Positions 18,244-26,288 of a stretch of 64,000 bases of DNA are shown here, piece after piece. The translations under genes were made by a program, and so were the position numbers. The notes below the pieces were generated by a model. It had not been told where the DNA came from and searched no databases. It was given only the letters and a program-made list of their open reading frames with translations. The stretch is from Actinobacteria bacterium IMCC25003 (lineage in GTDB: Bacteria; Actinomycetota; Actinomycetes; Nanopelagicales; Nanopelagicaceae): contig CP015603.1 in assembly GCA_002284855.1 (NCBI GenBank), positions 186,001 to 250,000 of the forward strand, written 5' to 3'. Numbering within the stretch: position 1 is the first letter of the stretch; each line of letters opens with the position of its first letter.

Positions 18244-18612
18244 GCCGTAGCCCTCGGATCCATGTAGGTGTTTTGTAGTAGTGGAAATCTAATGTGGAAG
18301 CGGTCCGCTTGGAAACGGGATTTGTATATATAAAGGTAGTAGTAGTAACCGCGGCGGAAAGCTGTGGAAAGAGGGTAAAAGCGCAGGTCAGAGCCTTGAT
18401 TTACCTGTGCAGCGTTGTGGGAAACGCCGCGCAAACTGTGGGTAAATATGTGTGCAGATCGAGCCATCTCTACCAACCCTCTCTCTTCTCTCTCGATAAA
18501 CCGGCCTTACCCACATAAATAGCGCTTATATCCACAGTTGTCCACAGGTTATCCCCACCTGGGGGTAAAGAGGGTGAAAACGGACATAACCCCTATTTGG
18601 GGAAATCTTCAA
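18244..18612. other. oriC: Replication origin oriC (dnaN-dnaA intergenic region)
   Basis: A 369-bp gene-free stretch. On the plus strand four DnaA-box-like 9-mers sit close together, each one base from TTATCCACA: TTACCCACA (18507-18515), ATATCCACA (18528-18536), TTGTCCACA (18538-18546) and TTATCCCCA (18549-18557). On the minus strand are TTACCCACA (18437-18445), TTTCCCACA (18416-18424) and CTTTCCACA (18363-18371). Next to the last one come a GC-rich patch, TAG repeats and an AT-rich run, the expected unwinding site. Leftward genes begin at dnaA and rightward genes at rpmH, consistent with the origin being here. Confidence 0.85.
18321..18371 (-). other. Predicted basal unwinding element with DnaA-trios
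   Basis: Reading away from the DnaA box at 18363-18371: GC-rich ccgcggcgg (18349-18357), then TAG repeats (18337-18348) which on this strand read 3'-AAT-GAT-GAT-GAT-5', then a TATATA-rich run (18321-18334). This box, GC clamp, trinucleotide, AT order matches the DnaA-trio module described in Bacillus subtilis. Confidence 0.7.
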
Positions 18613-20016
18613 TTACTTGGTCTGCTGCTTAATACGGGTGGTGAGTTCGTTGACCTGGTTATAGATCGAACGGCGCTCAGCCATGAGCTCGCGGATCTTT
18701 CGGTCGGCATGCATCACGGTGGTGTGATCGCGGCCGCCAAATGTCTGGCCAATCTTCGGCAACGAAAGTTCAGTAAGTTCGCGACAGAGGTACATCGCAA
18801 TCTGGCGCGCATTTACCAAAGCGCGGGAACGAGAAGTTCCACAGAGGTCATCGATAGTGAGGCTGTAATACGCCGCGGTCTGAGCCATGATGGTCGGCGC
18901 AGTGATTTCAGAGTTAACCTCATTCGGAATCAAATCTTTGAGAACGATTTCAGCAAGACCCATATCAACAACTTGGCGGTTAAGAGATGCAAAAGCAGTT
19001 ACACGAATCAGCGCACCTTCGAGTTCGCGGATGTTGGTAGAAATCTTTGAAGCGATAAATTCAAGAACATCATCTGGCGCATTTAACTTATCTTGCGCAG
19101 CTTTTTTGCGAAGAATTGCGATACGGGTTTCAAGTTCAGGTGGCTGAATATCAGTAATCAAACCCCACTCGAAACGTGAACGCAGGCGATCTTCAAGAGT
19201 TGTGAGCTGCTTAGGTGGGCGGTCAGATGAGATAACTATTTGTTTATTAGCGTTATAGAGCGTATTGAAAGTGTGGAAGAACTCTTCCTGAGTACGTTCT
19301 TTATTTTCTAAGAATTGAATATCATCGACGAGCAAGATGTCGAGGTCGCGATAACGGCGCTGGAACGCTGTTGCTTTATCGTCGCGGATAGAGTTAATAA
19401 AGTCGTTGGTAAATTCTTCAGAGGATACATAACGCACACGGACATTGCCGTATAGCTCTTTTGCATAAGCGCCGATTGCATGGAGCAAGTGAGTCTTACC
19501 TAAACCAGATTCGCCATAAATAAAGAGTGGGTTGTACGCCTTTGCTGGAGCTTCAGCTACTGCAACAGCTGCGGCATGTGCGAAACGGTTTGATGCACCG
19601 ATAACAAAAGTTTCAAAGATGTAGCGCGCATTCAGTTGTGAAGGTTCGTCAGATTTGCGAACACTTTCATCGTCGCGACCAGTGCCCGGACGTGGCGCTG
19701 TTGTTTCAATAGCAACAGTGGGCGCTGGAAGATCTGCGAGTTCGATAGTTTCATCGACCATCACGGCGATATTTGCTTTTTCACCTAGTTCATTTGTAAG
19801 AACTTCGTTAACAACTGTGCGAAGTCGGGATTCAAGAACATCTTTTGCGAAGGCGTTGGGCGCTGCAACCAAGAGACTGGTGGCGCCACCTTCATTTTGT
19901 AGAAGACCTAGGGGCTTAGTCATCGCTAAGAAGGCGCGATGCTGGGGTTCGCCGGCCGAGACATGCTCGACGACGCGATCCCAGAGCTCAGTCAGCTCGA
20001 CGCCAACTACTGCCAT
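18613..20016 (-). CDS. dnaA: Chromosomal replication initiator DnaA
   Basis: AAA+ initiator, 467 aa. Domain I covers about 1-90, a short variable linker follows, Walker A is GESGLGKTH (168-176), Walker B is [21 protein letters not shown], and the domain IV DNA-binding signature [11 protein letters not shown] is at 427-437. Flanked on both sides by DnaA boxes, so it is probably autoregulated. No obvious ribosome site precedes the ATG apart from a run of Gs. Confidence 0.97.
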   Translation of the reverse strand: MAVVGVELTELWDRVVEHVSAGEPQHRAFLAMTKPLGLLQNEGGATSLLVAAPNAFAKDVLESRLRTVVNEVLTNELGEKANIAVMVDETIELADLPAPTVAIETTAPRPGTGRDDESVRKSDEPSQLNARYIFETFVIGASNRFAHAAAVAVAEAPAKAYNPLFIYGESGLGKTHLLHAIGAYAKELYGNVRVRYVSSEEFTNDFINSIRDDKATAFQRRYRDLDILLVDDIQFLENKERTQEEFFHTFNTLYNANKQIVISSDRPPKQLTTLEDRLRSRFEWGLITDIQPPELETRIAILRKKAAQDKLNAPDDVLEFIASKISTNIRELEGALIRVTAFASLNRQVVDMGLAEIVLKDLIPNEVNSEITAPTIMAQTAAYYSLTIDDLCGTSRSRALVNARQIAMYLCRELTELSLPKIGQTFGGRDHTTVMHADRKIRELMAERRSIYNQVNELTTRIKQQTK

Positions 20017-20293
20017 ATTGAGCCCCCAGGTCTATCCACAATGTTATCCACAGGCTGTGGTCTAAAGTTGGGGTTTACCCTTGATTTAGACCGAATTTGA
20101 CGGATACCTGTGGAGAACCCGCAAAGTAGACCCCAAAAGCAGAAATAGCAAGTGGTTATCCACAACTTGAGACCCCGCAGAGGCGAGATCGCGAGTTTGA
20201 CCCGCACCTATCCACATCCTTACAGTTACCTCCTTGCTTCCCCCGTACTTATGACCCGATGGGCGATAACGCCCCACAGATTTTGGAGTTCTC
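20017..20293. promoter_or_regulatory. DnaA-box cluster between dnaA and rpmH
   Basis: Two perfect TTATCCACA boxes (20044-20052, 20156-20164), two CTATCCACA variants (20032-20040, 20208-20216) and one inverted TTCTCCACA (20109-20117). The divergent promoters of dnaA and rpmH must lie here, so DnaA probably regulates one or both. It may also be a second part of a bipartite origin. Confidence 0.8.
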
Positions 20294-20431
20294 ATGACAA
20301 AGCGCACTTTCCAGCCAAATACGCGTCGCCGCGCCAAGAAGCATGGCTTCCGCGCCCGTATGGCAACCCGTGCAGGACGCGCAGTTCTCTCTGCTCGCCG
20401 CGCTAAGGGCCGCGCAAAGCTCTCAGCGTAA
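20294..20431 (+). CDS. rpmH: Ribosomal protein bL34
   Basis: 45 aa ribosomal protein, too short for a length-filtered gene list but unmistakable: [19 protein letters not shown] then [24 protein letters not shown] ribosome site precedes the ATG. First gene of the rpmH-rnpA-yidD-yidC-khpB-rsmG-parA-parB run, divergent from dnaA as in most bacteria. Confidence 0.97.
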   Translation: MTKRTFQPNTRRRAKKHGFRARMATRAGRAVLSARRAKGRAKLSA

Positions 20432-20457
20432 GGTTAAAGAGCGCACAGGATCTTCTC

Positions 20458-20814
20458 GTGCTCCCAGCCGACGCACGTTTAACTTCAAGCTCAGATTTCG
20501 CTCGCGCAACTAAGAGCGGCATTCGAGTTACCTCACAACACTTCGTTGGATATCTGTACTTATCTCCTGTCACAAATGAGGCATCTGCAAAGTGCGGACT
20601 CATCATCAGTAAATCTGTCGGAGGATCAGTCAAGCGCCATCGCGTTGCTCGCAAAGTTCGCCATGCTGTTGCTCCAAAAATTTCATCTCTTCCCATCGGA
20701 TCACTTTTGGTAATCCGCGCGCTGGCACAAGATGGCGATTCAAATATCGAAACCGAAATCAGTGAACTGATTTCAAAGTTGATTTCCCGCTCTGAAAAGG
20801 CGGCGGCGAAGTAA
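20458..20814 (+). CDS. rnpA: Ribonuclease P protein component
   Basis: 118 aa protein subunit of RNase P, which matures tRNA 5' ends. The start is GTG ([21 protein letters not shown]). The RNA-binding RNR-like motif reads [18 protein letters not shown], and [10 protein letters not shown] and LVIRAL are family stretches. It ends on the first base of the yidD ATG. Confidence 0.94.
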   Translation: MLPADARLTSSSDFARATKSGIRVTSQHFVGYLYLSPVTNEASAKCGLIISKSVGGSVKRHRVARKVRHAVAPKISSLPIGSLLVIRALAQDGDSNIETEISELISKLISRSEKAAAK

Positions 20815-21101
20815 TGAGAAAAATTCTTACAGCGCTCGTGCGCGCGTATCAAGTGGCAACATCTAACTTTGCGCCTCGCTGTAAGTACTACCCATCATGT
20901 TCCAACTATGCAATCACCGCAATTGGACGTTACGGAGTAAAAGGTTTGGCTATGGCTGCATGGCGCATTGTGCGCTGTAATCCATGGTCGCAAGGTGGCG
21001 TTGATTACGTCGATGCGCACCTCGATTGTGCAAATGTAAAGAAAACGATGTCATATTCCAAAAACCGCAATAGCGAAAAAGAAGTGGTGGGCGCTAACTA
21101 A
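20814..21101 (+). CDS. yidD: Membrane protein insertion efficiency factor YidD
   Basis: 95 aa. The conserved core is [19 protein letters not shown] then [17 protein letters not shown], typical of YidD, which assists YidC insertion. The start overlaps the rnpA stop (TAATG) and the stop overlaps the yidC start (TAATG), so the three are tightly coupled. Confidence 0.94.
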   Translation: MRKILTALVRAYQVATSNFAPRCKYYPSCSNYAITAIGRYGVKGLAMAAWRIVRCNPWSQGGVDYVDAHLDCANVKKTMSYSKNRNSEKEVVGAN

Positions 21102-22003
21102 TGGGCTTTATTCTCAATCCTCTCTACAACATCGTCTCTGGCGTTATTGTCTTCATCCATAAACTTCTTTCGCCAATTTTCGGAACCAACTCTGGTGTCA
21201 CATGGTCACTTTCAATCATGGGACTCGTTGTACTCATCCGAATTATTTTGATCCCACTCTTTGTAAAGCAGATCAAGAGCCAGCGCGCGCTGACAGCTCT
21301 GCAACCACATATGAAAGAGATCCAGAAGAAGTACAAGGATGATCGCCAGAAGCAATCAGAAGAGATGATGAAGCTCTACAAAGAGCATAAGACAAACCCA
21401 CTCGCATCATGTTTCCCAATTCTTGCTCAGGCGCCAATCTTCTTTGCACTCTTTACTGTTCTTAACGGCATCGCACATAACAAGCCACACGGTTTCCTTA
21501 AAGGTGAATATCTCGTTAGCGCAGCGCAGGCAAAATTCTTCGGCGCACCAATCTCAGAGACATTCTTGGGTTCAGATAAAACCACCGTAAAGATCGTGAC
21601 GGTTCTACTCATTGCATTTATGTCAGGTACAACCTTTACAACTCAACGTCAGTTGATGGTTAAGGGAATGCCAAAGATGGATTCATCAAACAATATGATG
21701 TTGCAGCAGCAGAAAATCATGTTGTATTTATTCCCAATCATCTTCGCTATCTCAGGTGTGAACTTCCCTGTTGGTGTTTTGATTTATTGGTCGACAACAA
21801 ACTTATGGACATGGGGACAGCAGTTCTATGTCATTAAGAGGAACCCAACTCCAGGATCTCCCGCCTACGAAGAGCTTCAGCGAAAGCGCGCTCACAAGGC
21901 TAAATTGGATGGAAAAGAAGAAATTGACTCAACCGAAGGCGCTGAAGCGCCAGAGGTCCAGGGGCAACGACAACAACCAAAGAAGAAAAAGAAGAAGAAG
22001 TAA
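21101..22003 (+). CDS. yidC: Membrane protein insertase YidC
   Basis: 300 aa YidC/Oxa1 insertase of the Gram-positive type, with no large periplasmic domain. The first core helix contains the essential Arg (SIMGLVVLIRIILIPLFVKQIK), and the cytoplasmic hairpin reads LQPHMKEIQKKYKDDRQKQSEEMMKLYKEHKTNPLASC. The C-terminus is a lysine run (PKKKKKKK) that probably binds the ribosome. Confidence 0.96.
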   Translation: MGFILNPLYNIVSGVIVFIHKLLSPIFGTNSGVTWSLSIMGLVVLIRIILIPLFVKQIKSQRALTALQPHMKEIQKKYKDDRQKQSEEMMKLYKEHKTNPLASCFPILAQAPIFFALFTVLNGIAHNKPHGFLKGEYLVSAAQAKFFGAPISETFLGSDKTTVKIVTVLLIAFMSGTTFTTQRQLMVKGMPKMDSSNNMMLQQQKIMLYLFPIIFAISGVNFPVGVLIYWSTTNLWTWGQQFYVIKRNPTPGSPAYEELQRKRAHKAKLDGKEEIDSTEGAEAPEVQGQRQQPKKKKKKK

Positions 22004-22053
22004 TTCAGACAAATACTATTAATAACGCTTTAAATAGGACAAAGGGGGCAGAG

Positions 22054-22578
22054 ATGCCAGATGTAACTGAAGTTGTAGAAGTAGAAGGCACAGAAGAGAA
22101 GACTGCCAAGGCTCCAAAGAGCGTGGCGAAGCTTGAGGAAGAGGGCGATATCGCCGCTGACTACCTCGAGGGCCTACTTGATATCGCCGATCTCGATGGA
22201 GATATCGATATCGACGTTGAAAATGGTCGCGCCTCTCTCGCTATCGTCGGTGGCAAGCTCAAGCACCTCGTCGGTAACGAGGGCGAAGTTCTTGATTCAA
22301 TCCAGGAGCTCACACGCCTCGCAGTCCAGACTTCAACAGGGGACCGCAGCCGCTTAATGCTCGATATCGATGGATTCCGCGCTGGCCGCCGCAAGGAGCT
22401 CACCGCTCTTGCTGAGAAGATGGCTGAGCAAGCAAAGACCACCGGCAGCTCAATCAAGCTCGACCCAATGAACGCCTTTGAGCGCAAGATCATCCACGAC
22501 ACAATCCAGACCTTGGGCCTCACCTCTGAATCAGATGGCGAAGATCCAAACCGCTTCGTCGTTATTTACCCAGCGTAG
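22054..22578 (+). CDS. khpB: RNA-binding protein KhpB/Jag
   Basis: 174 aa. After an acidic N-terminus (EVVEVEGTEEKTAKAPKS) come a KH domain (SLAIVGGKLKHLVGNEGEVLDSIQEL) and an R3H domain (MNAFERKIIHDTIQTL with R-x3-H). The Jag_N domain seen in Firmicutes is absent, as usual for Actinobacteria. It probably regulates cell-wall or division mRNAs. The start follows AAAGGGGGCAGAG. Confidence 0.93.
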   Translation: MPDVTEVVEVEGTEEKTAKAPKSVAKLEEEGDIAADYLEGLLDIADLDGDIDIDVENGRASLAIVGGKLKHLVGNEGEVLDSIQELTRLAVQTSTGDRSRLMLDIDGFRAGRRKELTALAEKMAEQAKTTGSSIKLDPMNAFERKIIHDTIQTLGLTSESDGEDPNRFVVIYPA

Positions 22579-22592
22579 TTTCACGTGGAACA
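22577..22592. other. parS: parS centromere site 1, over the rsmG start codon
   Basis: AGTTTCACGTGGAACA matches 15 of 16 bases of the ParB site (TGTTCCACGTGAAACA read on the other strand). Its CACGTG core contains the GTG start codon of rsmG at 22585. Confidence 0.9.
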
Positions 22593-23181
22593 AACAGTAG
22601 ATGCGCTAGTCGGCCGCTACTTTCCAGAGCGCGAAGCTGAAATCCGCGCCTATGCAGAGTTCCTGGTAACCGCCGGAATTGAGCGTGGCCTCATCGGCCC
22701 ACGCGAGGGCGAACGTATCTGGGAGCGCCATATCTTCAACTGCCTCCATATCACCACCCTTCTGCCGCAGGGGGCATCGCTCTTTGATATCGGTTCAGGG
22801 GCAGGGCTACCTGGAATTGTGATTGCCCTGGCTCGTCCAGATCTTAAGGTGACGCTCATCGAACCCCTCGAACGACGGGTTGAGTTCCTCAAAGAGGCGA
22901 CCGCAGGCACCGAGATTGAGGTGATCCGTGGCCGTGCCCAAGATGTGAAGAAGACAGCTGACTTTGTCACCGCCCGCGCCGTCGCCCCGCTTGAGAAGTT
23001 GAAGAAGATGAGCTGGCATATGGTCAAGACCAATGGAGCCCTCCTTGCCATGAAGGGGGAAGGGGCTGCCGCCGAGATGGTCGGTATGAAGAACGCACAA
23101 TTGCATGAAATTACCCTTGAGGGGATTGGACTCGGGCGAATCGTCGAGCTCCGCAAGGGATCGCCCGCAATTAGTGCTTAG
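22585..23181 (+). CDS. rsmG: 16S rRNA (guanine527-N7)-methyltransferase
   Basis: 198 aa. Methylates G527 of 16S rRNA, loss of which gives low-level streptomycin resistance. The SAM-binding motif LFDIGSGAGLPG is at about 66-77, followed by VTLIEPLERRVEFLKE. The start is GTG six bases after the khpB stop, with no ribosome site, so translation is likely coupled. That GTG lies in the centre of a parS site. Confidence 0.94.
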   Translation: MEQTVDALVGRYFPEREAEIRAYAEFLVTAGIERGLIGPREGERIWERHIFNCLHITTLLPQGASLFDIGSGAGLPGIVIALARPDLKVTLIEPLERRVEFLKEATAGTEIEVIRGRAQDVKKTADFVTARAVAPLEKLKKMSWHMVKTNGALLAMKGEGAAAEMVGMKNAQLHEITLEGIGLGRIVELRKGSPAISA

Positions 23182-23190
23182 ATTGCCCAC
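23179..23190 (+). promoter_or_regulatory. Possible leaderless promoter -10 of parA
   Basis: TAGATT, six bases, ATG. The motif overlaps the rsmG stop codon and could give parAB a separate transcript. Confidence 0.35.
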
Positions 23191-24105
23191 ATGTCGGGCG
23201 ATGATTCACGTGAAACCAATGGCGGCCAGAAGGTCGTCGGTGTCCGACGCCTCAAAGAGGCGATGGCCAAGCCAACCTCAACCCGTATCTTCACCGTCGC
23301 CAACCAGAAGGGCGGGGTAGGTAAGACCACCACCACTGTCAATATCGCAGCCGCCATGGCTATGGGGGGCCTTCGAGTCCTCGTGATCGATTTGGATCCA
23401 CAGGGCAATGCATCGACCGCCCTCGGCGTTGAACACCGTGATAGCGCCGGTGTCTATGAAGTTCTTATGGGCAGCGCGCAGATGTCAGAAGTTGTTCAGA
23501 AAGTTGCAGGTTTTCCTGTTCTTGATTGCGTCTCTTCAAATACATCTCTTGCCAATGCTGAAATTAATTTAGTTTCAATGGTTGCGCGCGAGCTGCAACT
23601 GAAAGAAGCGATTGATTCAATCTCAGTTAATTACGATTATGTATTTATTGATTGCCCACCATCACTCGGGCTCTTAACTATCAATGCATTTGCTGCATCG
23701 AAAGAGTTATTGATTCCCATTCAAACTGAGTACTACGCACTCGAAGGCTTATCACAACTCCTTGAAACATATGGCGTTGTCAAGAAGCGCTTAAATCCAA
23801 CCTTGATTCTTTCAACGATTGTCTTAACAATGTTTGATTCACGTACACGTTTATCTAATGATGTTGCTGCAAATGTTCGCTCACATTTTCCAAACGAACT
23901 TATTGATATTCCAATTCCTCGCGCCGTTCGCGTATCTGAAGCTCCTTCCTATAACCAGACAGTGATGACTTACGATCCACTTTCACCAGGAGCGATTGCA
24001 TATATGCAGGTAGCGCGCGAAATTGCAGAGCGCGGAAAAGCAAAGGAAGAAGTCGTATTTGACTCCAATGTTGTCAGCATCAATTACAAAGGTGGAATCG
24101 CATAA
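23191..24105 (+). CDS. parA: Chromosome partitioning ATPase ParA
   Basis: 304 aa. The deviant Walker A motif is KGGVGKTT (40-47), preceded by a basic actinobacterial-type N-terminal extension; VLVIDLDPQGNASTALGV and YVFIDCPPSLGLLT are further signatures. It moves ParB-parS complexes on the nucleoid. A parS site overlaps codons 4-9. The stop overlaps the parB start (TAATG). Confidence 0.96.
   Translation: MSGDDSRETNGGQKVVGVRRLKEAMAKPTSTRIFTVANQKGGVGKTTTTVNIAAAMAMGGLRVLVIDLDPQGNASTALGVEHRDSAGVYEVLMGSAQMSEVVQKVAGFPVLDCVSSNTSLANAEINLVSMVARELQLKEAIDSISVNYDYVFIDCPPSLGLLTINAFAASKELLIPIQTEYYALEGLSQLLETYGVVKKRLNPTLILSTIVLTMFDSRTRLSNDVAANVRSHFPNELIDIPIPRAVRVSEAPSYNQTVMTYDPLSPGAIAYMQVAREIAERGKAKEEVVFDSNVVSINYKGGIA
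23202..23217. other. parS: parS centromere site 2, inside parA
   Basis: TGATTCACGTGAAACC matches TGTTTCACGTGAAACA at 14 of 16 bases and has the full CACGTG core. It is within the first codons of parA, about 0.6 kb from site 1. Confidence 0.8.
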
Positions 24106-24971
24106 TGGCTGTTAAGCGCGGTGGACTCGGCACCAACCTCGATTCACTTATTCCAACATCACTTACTGTTGCTGGAACAGAAGTTGCGCAACAGAATGAA
24201 ATTCCTGTCAACCAGATTTTTCCTAACCCACGTCAACCACGCACTGTCTTTGATGAGACGGCGCTCAATGAATTAATTGCATCGATTAAATCAATTGGAA
24301 TCTTGCAACCACCAGTGGTCCGTAAGGTTGCTGATAACAAGTACGAACTCATCATGGGAGAGCGCCGCTTCCGCGCGGCAAAAGCTGCAGGTTTAACTTC
24401 AATTCCCGTCATTATTCGACAGACTCCAGATAATGAACTCTTGCGCGAAGCTTTGATTGAAAATATTCATCGCAGCAACCTCAACCCACTTGAAGAGGGC
24501 GCTGCATACGCACAACTTCTTACCGATTTCGGTTGCACGCATGATGAACTTGCACTCAAGCTCGGCCGTTCACGCCCGCTGATCTCAAACACAATCCGAC
24601 TTCTTAACTTGCCCGATACTGTGCAACGCAAAGTTGCAGCAGGTGTGATTTCGGCAGGACATGCACGTGCGCTCTTGGGTCTTACAGATGCTGCAGATAT
24701 TGAAAAGCTAGCCTCACGTATCGTCGCTGAAGGTTTATCTGTGCGCGCCGTCGAAGAGATCATCGCAACGATGAAACCATCGACAAAGACAACAAAGAAG
24801 GCGGCAGTGAAGGGCGTCTCTGGCGCAGGACTTGCTGCAACCGAACTCTTAAGTGATTACCTCGATACACGCGTCAGTGTTGAGACCGGTAAAGGCCGCG
24901 GAAAGATTGTGATTGAATTTGCGGGCAGCGAAGATCTTCAGAGAATCGTCGATCTCATCGAAGGTAAGTAA
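24105..24971 (+). CDS. parB: Chromosome partitioning protein ParB
   Basis: 288 aa CTP-dependent DNA clamp. The N-terminal domain has IFPNPRQPRTVFDE, GERRFRAAKAAG and ENIHRSNLNPLEEGAAYAQL (the CTP-binding boxes); the HTH reads DELALKLGRSRPLISNTIRLL; the C-terminal dimerisation domain follows a Lys/Thr-rich linker. It binds the two parS sites just upstream. Confidence 0.96.
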   Translation: MAVKRGGLGTNLDSLIPTSLTVAGTEVAQQNEIPVNQIFPNPRQPRTVFDETALNELIASIKSIGILQPPVVRKVADNKYELIMGERRFRAAKAAGLTSIPVIIRQTPDNELLREALIENIHRSNLNPLEEGAAYAQLLTDFGCTHDELALKLGRSRPLISNTIRLLNLPDTVQRKVAAGVISAGHARALLGLTDAADIEKLASRIVAEGLSVRAVEEIIATMKPSTKTTKKAAVKGVSGAGLAATELLSDYLDTRVSVETGKGRGKIVIEFAGSEDLQRIVDLIEGK

Positions 24972-24986
24972 TTACCCCAAACAGAT

Positions 24987-26246
24987 TTAGTTGATCGCGG
25001 TACCGCGACGCTTCATCTCTTGCTTAATCACTCCACCAAGAGCCTTCACACCTTCACGGATTCGCTCTGGTGTTGGGTGGCAATAGGAAAGTCGCATCGA
25101 CCATGAACCAAGTCCATCTGCATAGAACGCATTTCCAGGAACGTATGCAACCTTTGCAACGATCGCCTTTGGCATAAGCGCCTTGGTATCGATCTCAGCA
25201 GGAAGGTTGACCCATACATAGAAACCGCCGCCAGGCTTTGTCCATGTTGCTTCAGCTGGGAAGTGTTGTTCTAGAGATTCGAGCATCGCATCGCGGCGCA
25301 CCTTATAGAGCTCGCAGAAGCTAGCGATTTGATCGCGCCATGGTTGATCTGCGAGATAACTCGAGATGGTGAGCTGTGTGAAGTTTGATGGACACAAGAT
25401 TGAAGATTCTGATGCAATCACCAACTTATCTTTGAGCGATTGAGGCACAAGAGCCCAACCCACACGAAGACCTGATGCGATTGTCTTTGAGAATGAGCCC
25501 AAATAGATGACATTCTCTGAATCTTCAGCGCGCATGGCGTTTGGTGATGGCTTATCGAAGCCAAGTAGGCCGTAAGGGTTATCTTCAACGACGAAAATTT
25601 CAGCTTCGCGACAGATATTTAAGATTTCAGTGCGGCGGTCAGCGGGAAGACAGACACCTGTTGGATTTTGGTAGTTAGGAATCAAATACAAGAACTTAAT
25701 CTTGCGACCAGCTGCACGAACGCTCTTAATTGCTGCGCGCAACGAATCAGGAATTAATCCATCCTGATCCATCTCGACGTGAACAACAGATGCTTCATAT
25801 TGGCGGAAAGTTCCGAGCGCGCCGACATAAGAAGGTGCTTCAACGAGAACAACATCACCCGGATCGATAAAGATGCGTGAAATAAGGTCGAGAGCTTGCT
25901 GCGAACCAGTTGTCACAACAATGTCATCGGGGTTTGCACGAATTCCTTCGAGCGCCATAACATCGCAGATTTGTTCGCGAAGTTTTGGATGTCCTTGTCC
26001 ACTTCCATATTGGAGAGCTTCAGAACCGTTGGTAAGAATGAGTTCATTAACAACACCAGCCATCATCTCCATAGGGAGTGCCGAAAGATTTGGCATTCCA
26101 CCTGCGAGTGAAACAATTTCAGGGCGCGATGCAACTGCGAAGAGCGAACGAATTTCAGATGGCAACATTCCGGCGGCGCGCGCAGCAAATCTCGTTTCGA
26201 GATGTTGTGGTGCACCAGTTTGATAGCGAATCGAAATGTCGGACAT
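24987..26246 (-). CDS. PLP-dependent aminotransferase, class I/II
   Basis: 419 aa fold-type I aminotransferase. The PLP lysine is K254 in YLGSFSKTIASGLRVGW; other conserved parts are VTTGSQQALDLISRIF, YLIPNYQNPTGVCL and FVVEDNPYGLLGF. It resembles the aminoadipate/aromatic (LysN, MocR-like domain) group but has no HTH domain. The substrate cannot be fixed from the sequence. It lies in the opposite direction to parB, in the position where M. tuberculosis has an uncharacterised gene between parB and cwlM. Confidence 0.85.
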   Translation of the reverse strand: MSDISIRYQTGAPQHLETRFAARAAGMLPSEIRSLFAVASRPEIVSLAGGMPNLSALPMEMMAGVVNELILTNGSEALQYGSGQGHPKLREQICDVMALEGIRANPDDIVVTTGSQQALDLISRIFIDPGDVVLVEAPSYVGALGTFRQYEASVVHVEMDQDGLIPDSLRAAIKSVRAAGRKIKFLYLIPNYQNPTGVCLPADRRTEILNICREAEIFVVEDNPYGLLGFDKPSPNAMRAEDSENVIYLGSFSKTIASGLRVGWALVPQSLKDKLVIASESSILCPSNFTQLTISSYLADQPWRDQIASFCELYKVRRDAMLESLEQHFPAEATWTKPGGGFYVWVNLPAEIDTKALMPKAIVAKVAYVPGNAFYADGLGSWSMRLSYCHPTPERIREGVKALGGVIKQEMKRRGTAIN

Positions 26247-26288
26247 AAGGAGAAGTCTCCCACAAACCTTTAGCTAGTTGTGCGCCGA

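Noticed and set aside
18337-18348. TAG repeat as a simple microsatellite
   Set aside because: Its position, phase and polarity next to a GC patch, a DnaA box and an AT-rich run fit an origin element better.
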